Positions 47,357 through 55,090 of a stretch of DNA of 64,000 nucleotides are shown here, in pieces. The notes under the pieces are model-generated. The model had not been told where the DNA came from. It worked only from the letters and a program-made list of their open reading frames with translations, and searched no databases. The stretch's first letter is position 1, and every line of letters begins with the position of its first letter. The position numbers and the translations under genes are program-made. Where the stretch lies: NCBI RefSeq assembly GCF_900177535.1, contig NZ_FXAJ01000002.1, forward strand, positions 496,001 to 560,000, in the 5' to 3' direction. Source of the stretch: Priestia filamentosa (GTDB taxonomy: Bacteria; Bacillota; Bacilli; Bacillales; Bacillaceae_H).

Positions 47357-48442
47357 ATGAATTTATATAATCGTGTTTGTGAAGTTTTAGATATTGAAGT
47401 ACCGATCATACAAGCTGGTATGGCTGGGGATAGGATTACAACCGTAGAGCTCATTGTGAATGTATGTGAAGCTGGAGGCCTTGGGACATTGGGAGCTGCT
47501 TATATGCAGCCAGAGGATATTCGGCAGACAGTGCAAGAAATTAGAAAACATACAGATAAGACATTTGCAGTGAACCTGTTTGCTACTGATATGATAGATA
47601 ATACAGTTGGTATGGAAGAAGTTCAACATATGTTAGATACTATGCGAGATGTTTTGCATATTAAGCGTAGTGGCCAAAAAATCAAAACTCAAAATTTATT
47701 TAAAGATCAATTTAAAGTATTAGTGGAAGAACAAGTACCCGTCGTGAGTACAGCTTTTGGTATTCTTCCCTCTTATGCTATGAAAATAGCAAAAGAGCAA
47801 GGCATGAAGGTTATTACAATGATTACAACGGTTAGAGAAGCTTTAGAAGCTCAAGAACAAGGTACAGACATTATCGTAGCACAAGGAAGTGAAGCTGGTG
47901 GACATCGAGGAACATTTGATATGAACGAACATCCTAATGGAGCTAATATTGGGCTCTTCTCTCTCGTGCCTCAAGTAGTAGATAGAGTTAATATTCCCGT
48001 TGTGGCATCTGGTGGAATTATGGATGGAAGGGGATTAATAGCAGCTCTAACTTTAGGTGCAAGTGGTATTCAGATGGGAACTGTATTTCTAGCTACAAAA
48101 GAGTCTGGGGCCCATTCGTGCTATAAACAAGCTCTATATGAAAGTGATGAAGAAAGTACTGTTATTACAAAGAACTTTTCAGGTCGCCCAGCAAGAGGAA
48201 TAAAAAATGCTTTTATTAAGGACTTCGATCATTCTAAGATTCAACCTTTAGCTTTTCTTACGCAAAATGCTGTGACAGGAGATATTCGAAAAGCTGCAGC
48301 TAAGCAAAGTAATAAAGAATATATGTCTTTATGGTGTGGTCAAGGAACACGATTACTGGAGAAAGATAAAACAGCAACAGAGATAATTAATACCACTATG
48401 CAACAAGCAAAAAGCATTTTAACAACATTTAATTATAGATAA
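47357..48442 (+). CDS. Nitronate monooxygenase / FabK-like flavoprotein
   Basis: A 361-residue FMN TIM-barrel protein: VPIIQAGMAG at the start, AQGSEAGGHRGTF in the middle (the GGH motif with the His typical of true nitronate monooxygenases), and VVASGGIMDGRG, ASGIQMGTVFLAT. AGGGGA precedes ATG. It is in a LysR/MFS setting, so it may detoxify a nitronate or related compound exported or imported by the MFS protein. Confidence 0.85.
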   Translation: MNLYNRVCEVLDIEVPIIQAGMAGDRITTVELIVNVCEAGGLGTLGAAYMQPEDIRQTVQEIRKHTDKTFAVNLFATDMIDNTVGMEEVQHMLDTMRDVLHIKRSGQKIKTQNLFKDQFKVLVEEQVPVVSTAFGILPSYAMKIAKEQGMKVITMITTVREALEAQEQGTDIIVAQGSEAGGHRGTFDMNEHPNGANIGLFSLVPQVVDRVNIPVVASGGIMDGRGLIAALTLGASGIQMGTVFLATKESGAHSCYKQALYESDEESTVITKNFSGRPARGIKNAFIKDFDHSKIQPLAFLTQNAVTGDIRKAAAKQSNKEYMSLWCGQGTRLLEKDKTATEIINTTMQQAKSILTTFNYR

Positions 48443-48492
48443 AACTACCAAACAAACTTCCTGAAAAGAGGCCTGTTTCAGAAATTGCATCT

Positions 48493-48595
48493 TAGTTAAC
48501 ATAATAGATCTTATCCAAAGTGAAAAAGGCGTAAAATCATTGAGTGACAAAGGTTTTAGGTTTTTTTCTTTTAGGTATACTTTTATGGACATTTA
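48493..48595 (+). repeat. Short repeated element, copy with TAGTTAAC start
   Basis: Begins TAGTTAACATAATAGATC and ends TAGGTATACTTTTATGGACATT. The last 19 bases before the R-T-T end match the element at 49770-49864, and the first 50 resemble the sequence at 41044 at about 88 percent. Confidence 0.6.
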
Positions 48596-48622
48596 TAAAA
48601 CGGTAATTTTTCTCATATAATT

Positions 48623-48660
48623 AATAAAACAAGCAGCCATTTCTAGCTGCTTGTTTTATT
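48623..48660 (+). terminator. Terminator hairpin
   Basis: A perfect 15-bp stem (48623-48637 with 48646-48660), T-rich end. No gene between 48443 and 48831; it probably serves the flavoprotein gene. Confidence 0.75.
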
Positions 48661-48831
48661 TCTAATTTACATTATATTATCAGTAATATAATCGATCTTG
48701 AAGAAGCGCAGATAGTGTTTCTTTTTTTTATGAAACTATGCTATTATCGTTAAGGTTTGTTGAGAAAGGAAGGTTTTTGTCCTTAAGGGCATTCTTTTAG
48801 TATAGTGTAAAAAAAATAAGGAGTTGATAGG

Positions 48832-49650
48832 TTGTTTTTCTCTGAACTGTTCCAGCGGTTCCCTGTAAAGGTTTTAACTGTGGCGCTGCTGATTATACTC
48901 ATAGTTTATTTTATCCGAAAATCCATCAAGCTTTTCTTTGACAAAACGAGCTTCTTGGATGAAAAACGGGAAGAGACGTTGATGCATTTCTCTAACCAGG
49001 TGACAAAAGTATTAGGACTGGCTCTCTTTTTTATTTATTTGCTTAGCCCTTTCTTCGAGATGACAAAGCTTATCACGGGTTCGGTCGTGTTTGCAAGTGC
49101 CTTGGCATTAATTTTCCAGCATATCATCCGCGATTACATAATGGGGCTGACCTACTTGTTTGAACGCCAGCTCCATCATGGGGATTATGTCATCCTCAAT
49201 GGAAATCGTCAAGGGAAAATAGAGGAAATCAGCATGCGCTACCTAAAGATCCGTCAGTATGACGGATACCTCTATACAGTCTCCTATAGCAACATCACGG
49301 AACTTCAAAACGGGAACCGAGGAAGGCGCCGAGTAAACGAAAGCCTTGTCCTTAACTATAGACAAAATCCGGATGATGCCTTCAAGGTGATGGAGGAAGT
49401 GGCACGAATATGCAACGAGAAATACGGTCAATATTTATTGAAAGATGAGAATGGAGTTCCCGAGGAGAGTTTTCAATTCAACCAAATCACAGAACTGAAC
49501 GTAGATTTCAGAGGTCACCAATATTCATTATCAGCCCTTGTGAAGGAAAATAATTTTGTGGAAGCAAGCAAAAAGGTGAGATATGAACTGGCAATGGCTG
49601 CCTACAAGAACGACTTAATGATGGCTGAGAGCCCCAACACAAGCAATTAA
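48832..49650 (+). CDS. MscS-family mechanosensitive channel
   Basis: A 272-residue protein with three N-terminal membrane segments, the third being the MscS pore helix region (TGSVVFASALALIFQHIIRDYIMGL), then the beta domain LHHGDYVILNGNRQGKIEEISMRYLKI. It should release solutes on hypo-osmotic shock. Start TTG 48832 behind AAGGAGTTG. Its coding sequence is visibly richer in G and C than its neighbours, so it may have been acquired separately. Confidence 0.83.
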   Translation: MFFSELFQRFPVKVLTVALLIILIVYFIRKSIKLFFDKTSFLDEKREETLMHFSNQVTKVLGLALFFIYLLSPFFEMTKLITGSVVFASALALIFQHIIRDYIMGLTYLFERQLHHGDYVILNGNRQGKIEEISMRYLKIRQYDGYLYTVSYSNITELQNGNRGRRRVNESLVLNYRQNPDDAFKVMEEVARICNEKYGQYLLKDENGVPEESFQFNQITELNVDFRGHQYSLSALVKENNFVEASKKVRYELAMAAYKNDLMMAESPNTSN

Positions 49651-49769
49651 AAAGTAAACGAAGACTGAAAAACGGATATAGAAAAGAGAAAAAGGGGGAG
49701 GTTTTTTGAGCGAAAGCGTTTCGTAGGGCAAAAAATACGACCCGTACCTTGCCTATATCCAAGTTTTTA

Positions 49770-49864
49770 TAGTTAACATATGTTGATTATCGGTGTTAGA
49801 AAAAGCCTTATTTTAAATAAGGCTTTTTCTTTTTACATAGGTATACTTTTATGGACGTTAACTA
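49770..49864 (+). mobile_element. Putative 95-bp non-autonomous element with TAGTTAAC ends
   Basis: Starts TAGTTAACATATG and ends ATGGACGTTAACTA, so both termini read TAGTTAACRT inward. Inside is a perfect GAAAAAGCCTTATTT hairpin. The 3' 22 bases match the element at 48493. Preceding CTATATCCAA..TTTTATAGTT also occurs at 37178-37200. This MITE-like structure has no coding capacity. The rest of 49651-50099 has no gene. Confidence 0.55.
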
Positions 49865-50099
49865 AATTAAATTTAATCCTTATCTTCATTTTTGTAGATT
49901 GTCCACATATTGTTAAAAAAATAAAGTCTTAATTTTATTTTTCCTATCATGTAAAATTCCATATATATCAATAAACTTAGTGAATATCTTTATGAAGGAG
50001 TTAATTTATATCTAGATTGGTCTATTTAATTTTGGCTTGTCTATGTTACTTCCATATTAAATTCTTATAGGTATCATGTAAGGAAAGGTAAGTGTTAAT

Positions 50100-51224
50100 A
50101 TGCAAGAAAAACTGAGAAATGCTGTTGTGGTAGGAGCAGGTATTGGAGGGTTATCGGCTGCTATTGCTTTAAGAAAAACGGGTCTAAATGTAACTGTATA
50201 TGAAAGAAATGAAAAAGATGCTCCATCGGGTTCTGGAATTACCCAACCTCAAAATACATTTAAAGTACTTAAAGATTTAAGTATATATGAGGATTGTTTA
50301 AAATCTGGAGTACAACTAGATTATCTAGAAATTATGGACAAGGAAGGGAATTTGCTTCTTGAAGTGAACCAGAAATTTATGAATGCGGATGGACCAGGAA
50401 GAAATTCAATTTGGAGATCAAGTTTAAAAGATGTTCTCCTTTCTAAAGCATTATCGCTTGGAGTAATAGTAGAATGGAAGAAAAATTTTACTACCTACCA
50501 GGAGAATCAAACAGAGGTTATCCTATCTTTTGAAGATGGAACTCAAGTCTCAGCTGATCTTTTAGTGAGTTTCGATGGGATACGATCTCAAGTAAGAGAT
50601 ATCATGTTAGGGAGAAAGGTTACTCCTCAATATTTAGGAATGGGTGCATGGAGAGTTCCTCTAACGTTTGAAAAAAATACAATCTCGAAAAGAAGTTACA
50701 TGTTGCTGAACGGGAATACAAAAGTCGGAATCTTTCCTTTAACAGATAAAGAGGGGTATCTATTTATTCTAAAGCCCGTTCCTTCAGACTATTGGGATGA
50801 TGAAAAAAAACGTTACTATACTGTTAGTGAAATCTTAAAACATTTTCATGGAAAAGCTGATTTCATCAAAACTTGTTTTAACAAAGATACACCCATCATT
50901 TTCAATCTTATTGAAGAAGTCGTATTAGAAGAAAAATGGTATCGTAACCGTGTAGTAATTGGTGGAGATGCAGCTCATGCTAGTGCCCCTAATTTAGCCC
51001 AAGGAGCTGCTATGGCTATGGAAGATGCTAGTGTATTAGGAGAAGAACTCTCTAATACGACCTCTTTAGAAGAAGCACTTCATTCCTATTACGTAAGAAG
51101 ATTTCCAAGAGCTCGTGCTATTCAATCGTTATCTGCTGAACTTCTTAAAAATGAGTTAAAAGGTAATTTTGCTCAAGAAGAGATTATAGCTAAAAGCGAT
51201 TGCATTCTACAAGAAGCTTACTAA
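50100..51224 (+). CDS. FAD-dependent monooxygenase (PHBH/UbiH-fold)
   Basis: A 374-residue group A flavoprotein monooxygenase: VVVGAGIGGLSAAIAL is the FAD motif (residues 9-24), SFDGIRS the DG motif and VVIGGDAAHASAPNLAQGAAMAMEDA the GD motif. These proteins hydroxylate aromatics or similar compounds using NAD(P)H and O2. It has its own AGGAAAGG site and stands alone, ending at a terminator at 51300. Substrate unknown. Confidence 0.86.
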   Translation: MQEKLRNAVVVGAGIGGLSAAIALRKTGLNVTVYERNEKDAPSGSGITQPQNTFKVLKDLSIYEDCLKSGVQLDYLEIMDKEGNLLLEVNQKFMNADGPGRNSIWRSSLKDVLLSKALSLGVIVEWKKNFTTYQENQTEVILSFEDGTQVSADLLVSFDGIRSQVRDIMLGRKVTPQYLGMGAWRVPLTFEKNTISKRSYMLLNGNTKVGIFPLTDKEGYLFILKPVPSDYWDDEKKRYYTVSEILKHFHGKADFIKTCFNKDTPIIFNLIEEVVLEEKWYRNRVVIGGDAAHASAPNLAQGAAMAMEDASVLGEELSNTTSLEEALHSYYVRRFPRARAIQSLSAELLKNELKGNFAQEEIIAKSDCILQEAY

Positions 51225-51299
51225 TCCCCCATAAAGGGTTCATTTTTATAAAAAGAGAATAAAGCACTTAACATCAACGATGTTCGAGGAAGTAAAAAG

Positions 51300-51341
51300 A
51301 GCACAAACTCGTTAATTAATAACGGATTTGTGCTTTTTTAT
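51300..51341 (+). terminator. Terminator after the flavoprotein monooxygenase
   Basis: AGCACAAACTCGTT pairs imperfectly with AACGGATTTGTGCT, then TTTTTTA. Confidence 0.65.
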
Positions 51342-51528
51342 TTGTGATATTTCCTAATTTACGTAAAATGAACAAATTTTTTTACTGTTAATTCTTGTCT
51401 TAGAGTCCACTTTAACATTTAAAATATCCATATATGTCTTAAAGAAATCTTTAGCACAACGTTAGCTGCAAGACCAACCATACAGATTAGGGAGAAAAAA
51501 TAAGGGGAAGGGGATAAGGTGAGAAAAT

Positions 51529-51786
51529 ATGTTAATGAAAAATTTTATAGTTCAACTACCACGAGGACTCCAAGCGAGACATACAGCTTTATTTGTACGC
51601 AAAGTTTCCTCATTTAAAAGTGAAGTGATTCTTTCTAAAAGTGGAAAGGTTGCCAATGGAAAAGATATCATGAAGATTATGGATTTAGTAATTAAAGAAG
51701 GGGATGAAATCACCCTAGTAGTGCATGGATTTGATGAACAAGCGGTAATGGAAACCTTAAAAAAATATCTTTCAAACCTTACATAA
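51529..51786 (+). CDS. HPr/Crh-like protein with Gln15 and Asp46
   Basis: An 85-residue HPr-fold protein that aligns without gaps through residue 50. The active-site GIHARPA region of HPr reads GLQARHTA, so His15, the PEP-dependent phosphorylation site, is Gln as in Crh. The regulatory Ser46 region (KSIM) reads KDIM, placing Asp at position 46. It can therefore not take part in sugar phosphotransfer and cannot be phosphorylated by HPr kinase at Ser46; the acid may imitate phospho-Ser46. AAGGGGATAAGGTGAG precedes the ATG. Function probably regulatory via CcpA or other partners, unproven. Confidence 0.85.
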   Translation: MLMKNFIVQLPRGLQARHTALFVRKVSSFKSEVILSKSGKVANGKDIMKIMDLVIKEGDEITLVVHGFDEQAVMETLKKYLSNLT

Positions 51787-52082
51787 ATATAATGAGTAAA
51801 ATCTTAGAAACCATACGGAGAGGCGAAGGAGTTCAGATTTGATAAACAAGTTTTCAATTTTATATTATTGTTCTTTATAAATAATATTTGAGTAGTTTTT
51901 TTGCTTTTGGTTAGGTATTATTATTTAAATTTGCTACTATAATCAATACTCTAATGGTGACAATATTATCATATGTAGCAGATTACTTTGTAAGTTATAG
52001 AAAGAATATGAAGACTAATATCTTATAGGTCTCAGTTTCTTGTTAAAAGAAAGGATTCATATCGGATAGGAGGTTTCTTATA

Positions 52083-52583
52083 TTGAAAAAGTATAAGTGG
52101 GGAATGATGTTACTAGTGTTAGCATTCTTCATAGAATGGTCTTACAATTTTCTGAATTATGAAAGAGAGATTGCTAAGAACTTCGCAGACAAACTCTTCT
52201 CTTATCCACTTCCTCCTAAAACAGAGATCACAGATAAAGGTTTTGACTACGAAGTTTTATATGGAGAAGATTTTTTGGGGAGTGAAGATAAACCCACACC
52301 CACGGTCGTTGCTTACATAAGACTATCATCTAAACTTAGTGAAAAAGAATTAATGGACTACTATAAAGAAAATAATGATGTAGAGTCTAGCGTTAGTTCC
52401 TTAAAAGGTTTTGAGATTTATTTTGAAGGGGAGATAGAGAACAAAGCAACACTTATGAGTAAGAAAGATTGGTATGAAGAATTACATTTGAATAAAAGAA
52501 ATAACGAAGAAAACCCTCTAGAGCTTATTGTTCAGGTGCAAAATATGTCTGATTCTAACTCGATAGAAATTACTTGTTTCTAG
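52083..52583 (+). CDS. Membrane-anchored hypothetical protein
   Basis: A 166-residue protein with a basic start (KKYKWG), one hydrophobic helix to about residue 20 (MMLLVLAFFIEW) and a soluble acidic domain probably outside the cell. No cleavage site or lipobox is clear. Start TTG 52083 with GGAGGTTTC just upstream. No family recognised. Monocistronic, ended by a strong terminator. Confidence 0.7.
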   Translation: MKKYKWGMMLLVLAFFIEWSYNFLNYEREIAKNFADKLFSYPLPPKTEITDKGFDYEVLYGEDFLGSEDKPTPTVVAYIRLSSKLSEKELMDYYKENNDVESSVSSLKGFEIYFEGEIENKATLMSKKDWYEELHLNKRNNEENPLELIVQVQNMSDSNSIEITCF

Positions 52584-52711
52584 GACTAGGTCGAAAAGGT
52601 GTCTCCATTATCGTTTGATTTTTGGAGCTCTAAGTATAGGATTCATTAACAAACTGAGTTTTTATTATAGGTAAGTAGGAAATTGCTGTAGATTCCTCAA
52701 CAAAATTATAG

Positions 52712-52752
52712 AAAAGCCAATCATCCTAATTAGGATGATTGGCTTTTTTCTT
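52712..52752 (+). terminator. Strong terminator
   Basis: AAAAGCCAATCATCCTAA and TTAGGATGATTGGCTTTT are perfect partners, with a T run; it ends the preceding hypothetical gene. Confidence 0.85.
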
Positions 52753-52841
52753 TAATAATAGGTTTTTAACCTATAACAATTGCAAAAGACAGTTTTATAA
52801 AATCACACTGGAACATCAAATCGTTTACTCTCGCTGTATTT

Positions 52842-53549
52842 CTACCAATCGATGCGTTTTCCATCTCTGAAAAATTCCCCGTTAGGTCCTTTAGGTCCAA
52901 TCGTCGCTAACCAAAGAATAGATTCGGCTGCTTGTTTAGGAGTTCTTGGAGCAGATGGTCCTCCCATATCTGAACTTACCCATCCCGGATCGACCGCGTT
53001 TATTTTAATATCACCATTAATTTCTGCAGCTATCAATTGGGTCAATCCATTTAAGACAAGCTTAGACAATTTATATGCTCCTACTCCTGGGTAAGACATT
53101 TCGCTCAACGCCCCATATTCTGAAGAAACATTAATTATTCTTCCATATCCTTGTTTTTCCATGATGGGAATGGAGGAACGGATGACATGGTAAGCGCCGA
53201 AGAAATTCGTTGTTATCGTTCTCTCTAAAACAGAAGGGTCCATAGCCATTAATTTTTCATTATGATCCACATACACGCCAGCATTATTAATCAATACGTC
53301 TAATCTTTCATACTGCTCATTTACTGTACCCATAGCTTGGCGAATGCTTTCTTGATTATCTACATCCATCACTACAAACCACACATCAAGATTTGACTCC
53401 TTAAGTTTTTTTACAGCTTCATGCCCCATTTCTGGATCCCGACTTGCTAAAATGACTTTAAAACCATTCAACGCCAATTGTTTGACCAGTTCATATCCAA
53501 TACCTCGATTGCCACCGGTGACAAGTGCAACTTTAATATCCTTAGACAT
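52842..53549 (-). CDS. SDR-family carbonyl-reductase-like protein
   Basis: A 235-residue SDR of the carbonyl reductase-like type: VTGGNRGIGYELVKQL, VLINNAGVYVD, INVSSEYGAL and YKLSK with Tyr/Lys, then NAVDPGWVSSDMGG, a typical end for this group. GGGGGT precedes ATG. Substrate unknown. Confidence 0.87.
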   Translation of the reverse strand: MSKDIKVALVTGGNRGIGYELVKQLALNGFKVILASRDPEMGHEAVKKLKESNLDVWFVVMDVDNQESIRQAMGTVNEQYERLDVLINNAGVYVDHNEKLMAMDPSVLERTITTNFFGAYHVIRSSIPIMEKQGYGRIINVSSEYGALSEMSYPGVGAYKLSKLVLNGLTQLIAAEINGDIKINAVDPGWVSSDMGGPSAPRTPKQAAESILWLATIGPKGPNGEFFRDGKRIDW

Positions 53550-53695
53550 TTTAAACCCCCATTTTTAGGCTGTTAATCTTGTAATCTTGTGCTAGGATAG
53601 ACTTCTATACCCGAGAAATTTAATAAAAGAAAGTAGGACAGGGAACATAAATTAATCATGCACAGGGAGTTCTTAAAGAATGTTGAATGTATTCC

Positions 53696-54136
53696 TTATT
53701 TGGAAAGTTGTTTTATAGGATTATACATGTAGTTTCTCAATAGAATAAATGGCAAACTTAATAGCAATGATAATACACCCACTAATAAGATGTATTGTGT
53801 ACCTAATCCTGATATAAACAATCCACCTACAGCTGTTCCCATTGTTGTTCCTAAGTTAGCGGACGTTACAAACAATCCATTAGCAAAATCAGGAGCTTCT
53901 GGGGCTGCAGAAGTAATCCAATATTGATTTATATTATTTCCTATACCCGCTAATATTCCCCAAACTAAAGTCATGATAGCCATAGGCAAAGTAAATTGTC
54001 CGATTAAGAATAATATGATGTAAACGAATCCTAATACAAATGGAAAAGAAACAATAGATTTGATGGCATCTTTAGTAAGTAATTTTCCTGCCACAGTTGA
54101 TTTGTACGACAAGACAGATGTAATTCCATTTGACAA
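53696..54136 (-). pseudogene. MFS transporter, 5'-truncated remnant
   Basis: 146 residues from a TTG start, covering the last four or five helices of an AraJ/YtbD-like MFS transporter, with STVAGKLLTKDAI, QYWITSAAPEAPDFANGLF and a basic C-terminus. Full-length relatives have about 390-400 residues; the N-terminal half is missing. It is of the same type as the remnant at 36786-37049. Could be expressed, but not as a working transporter. Confidence 0.75.
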
Positions 54137-54306
54137 GTTAGAAGCCTTCTTTACCGAAAATTTGAAGTAACAATTACTTCAAATTAAAAGTGAGAATTTG
54201 TAAGTGGAAAAGACCAACGTTAAAAGATGGTAACATAGCGGGTTTACTTCCTAAGAATGGGGATGATAAACACCATTCTTAGGGAATCCTTAAGATTAAA
54301 GAGACG

Positions 54307-54507
54307 ATGGACTATTTTTTATTTGCACACCTTCATTTTTCATCTTATACGGAAGCATTTATAAAAGTAAATGTTCAACACTCCTTTGAACATCAATTAA
54401 CAGGGTTCTATCAACAAGCCTTTGATACTCGTCTAGAAAAAGCTAAGCAATGGATGGGGATGAGAATGGAGGTAGAGAAAAGAAGAATGGATGATGACTC
54501 AATTTGA
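54307..54507 (+). CDS. Uncertain 66-residue frame
   Basis: Reads MDYFLFAHLHFSSYTEAFIK and ends in a charged EVEKRRMDDDSI. No good ribosome site and no known family. It could be the C-terminus of a lost gene. A CCTAAGAATGG/CCATTCTTAGG hairpin lies just upstream at 54251-54282. Confidence 0.3.
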   Translation: MDYFLFAHLHFSSYTEAFIKVNVQHSFEHQLTGFYQQAFDTRLEKAKQWMGMRMEVEKRRMDDDSI

Positions 54508-54532
54508 AAAATTGTCATTAAGGTGTCCAATG

Positions 54533-54705
54533 TTAGTCTTTTTCATCCTAAAAAGTAGCAAACTAATTTTAGTCTTTACGCCTTGTTTACTTCCTTTCTG
54601 AAGTGTTTAGACGTTATTTTAGGCCCCTGTTTTTAATCATTAAGCACTCTATTACGCTGTTCTTGATTTGAAATGGATTAAATTTAGTCTTTTTCATCTT
54701 AAAAG
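54533..54705 (+). repeat. Two direct repeats of 22 bp
   Basis: TTAGTCTTTTTCATCCTAAAAA at 54533 and TTAGTCTTTTTCATCTTAAAAG at 54684, 151 bp apart, differ at two positions. No gene in between. Confidence 0.55.
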
Positions 54706-54723
54706 ATTAGACTTTATGTGTAG

Positions 54724-54960
54724 TTACTTTCCTTCTTTTTCCTTTTTCTTTCTCTTTTTTATAAAAATGTAGACAGACTCAGCAAAAAACAAAAGGAGAA
54801 GAAAACAGAGAACAAATAATTCTATAACTTCCATTATACGAAAAGGGTTTACAGCATTGTACAATGCTTGAAAAACATCTAATCCTTGAAAAATATCGAT
54901 GCTTAGAGATAACCCCATTAAACATCCTGTCATTAAAAGGGAAACACCTATGATTTTCAT
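54724..54960 (-). CDS. Small membrane protein next to the ger locus
   Basis: A 78-residue protein with two hydrophobic helices: MKIIGVSLLMTGCLMGLSLS at the start, ELFVLCFLLLLFFAESVYIF near the end, then a lysine-rich tail. Start ATG 54960 with GGAGTGTGATAAG. It is divergent from gerA. Two-TM small proteins (GerD-like 'subunit D' proteins) accompany some germinant receptors, so a link is possible but not proven. Confidence 0.65.
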   Translation of the reverse strand: MKIIGVSLLMTGCLMGLSLSIDIFQGLDVFQALYNAVNPFRIMEVIELFVLCFLLLLFFAESVYIFIKKRKKKEKEGK

Positions 54961-55090
54961 ACTTATCACACTCCACTTAATAGAATTTTCCCTTTCCTCT
55001 AATATGATACAAATTTCTTTTGAGAAAAATTACATAAAAACCCCTTATATGGTTAAGGTAATAAAAAATAAAGGAAGGATGCCTTAACTT

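Noticed and set aside
49705-49722. Palindrome GCGAAAGCGTTTCG as a cre site
   Set aside because: Only 13 or fewer matches to the cre consensus, at the edge of a gene-free gap; too weak.
48493-49864. Composite transposon formed by the two repeats around mscS
   Set aside because: Both copies are in the same orientation, no target-site duplication seen and no transposase; only a repeat family is supported.
54961-55090. Sigma-G promoter before gerA
   Set aside because: Some loosely similar hexamers are present but none with correct boxes and spacing; not reported as a feature.
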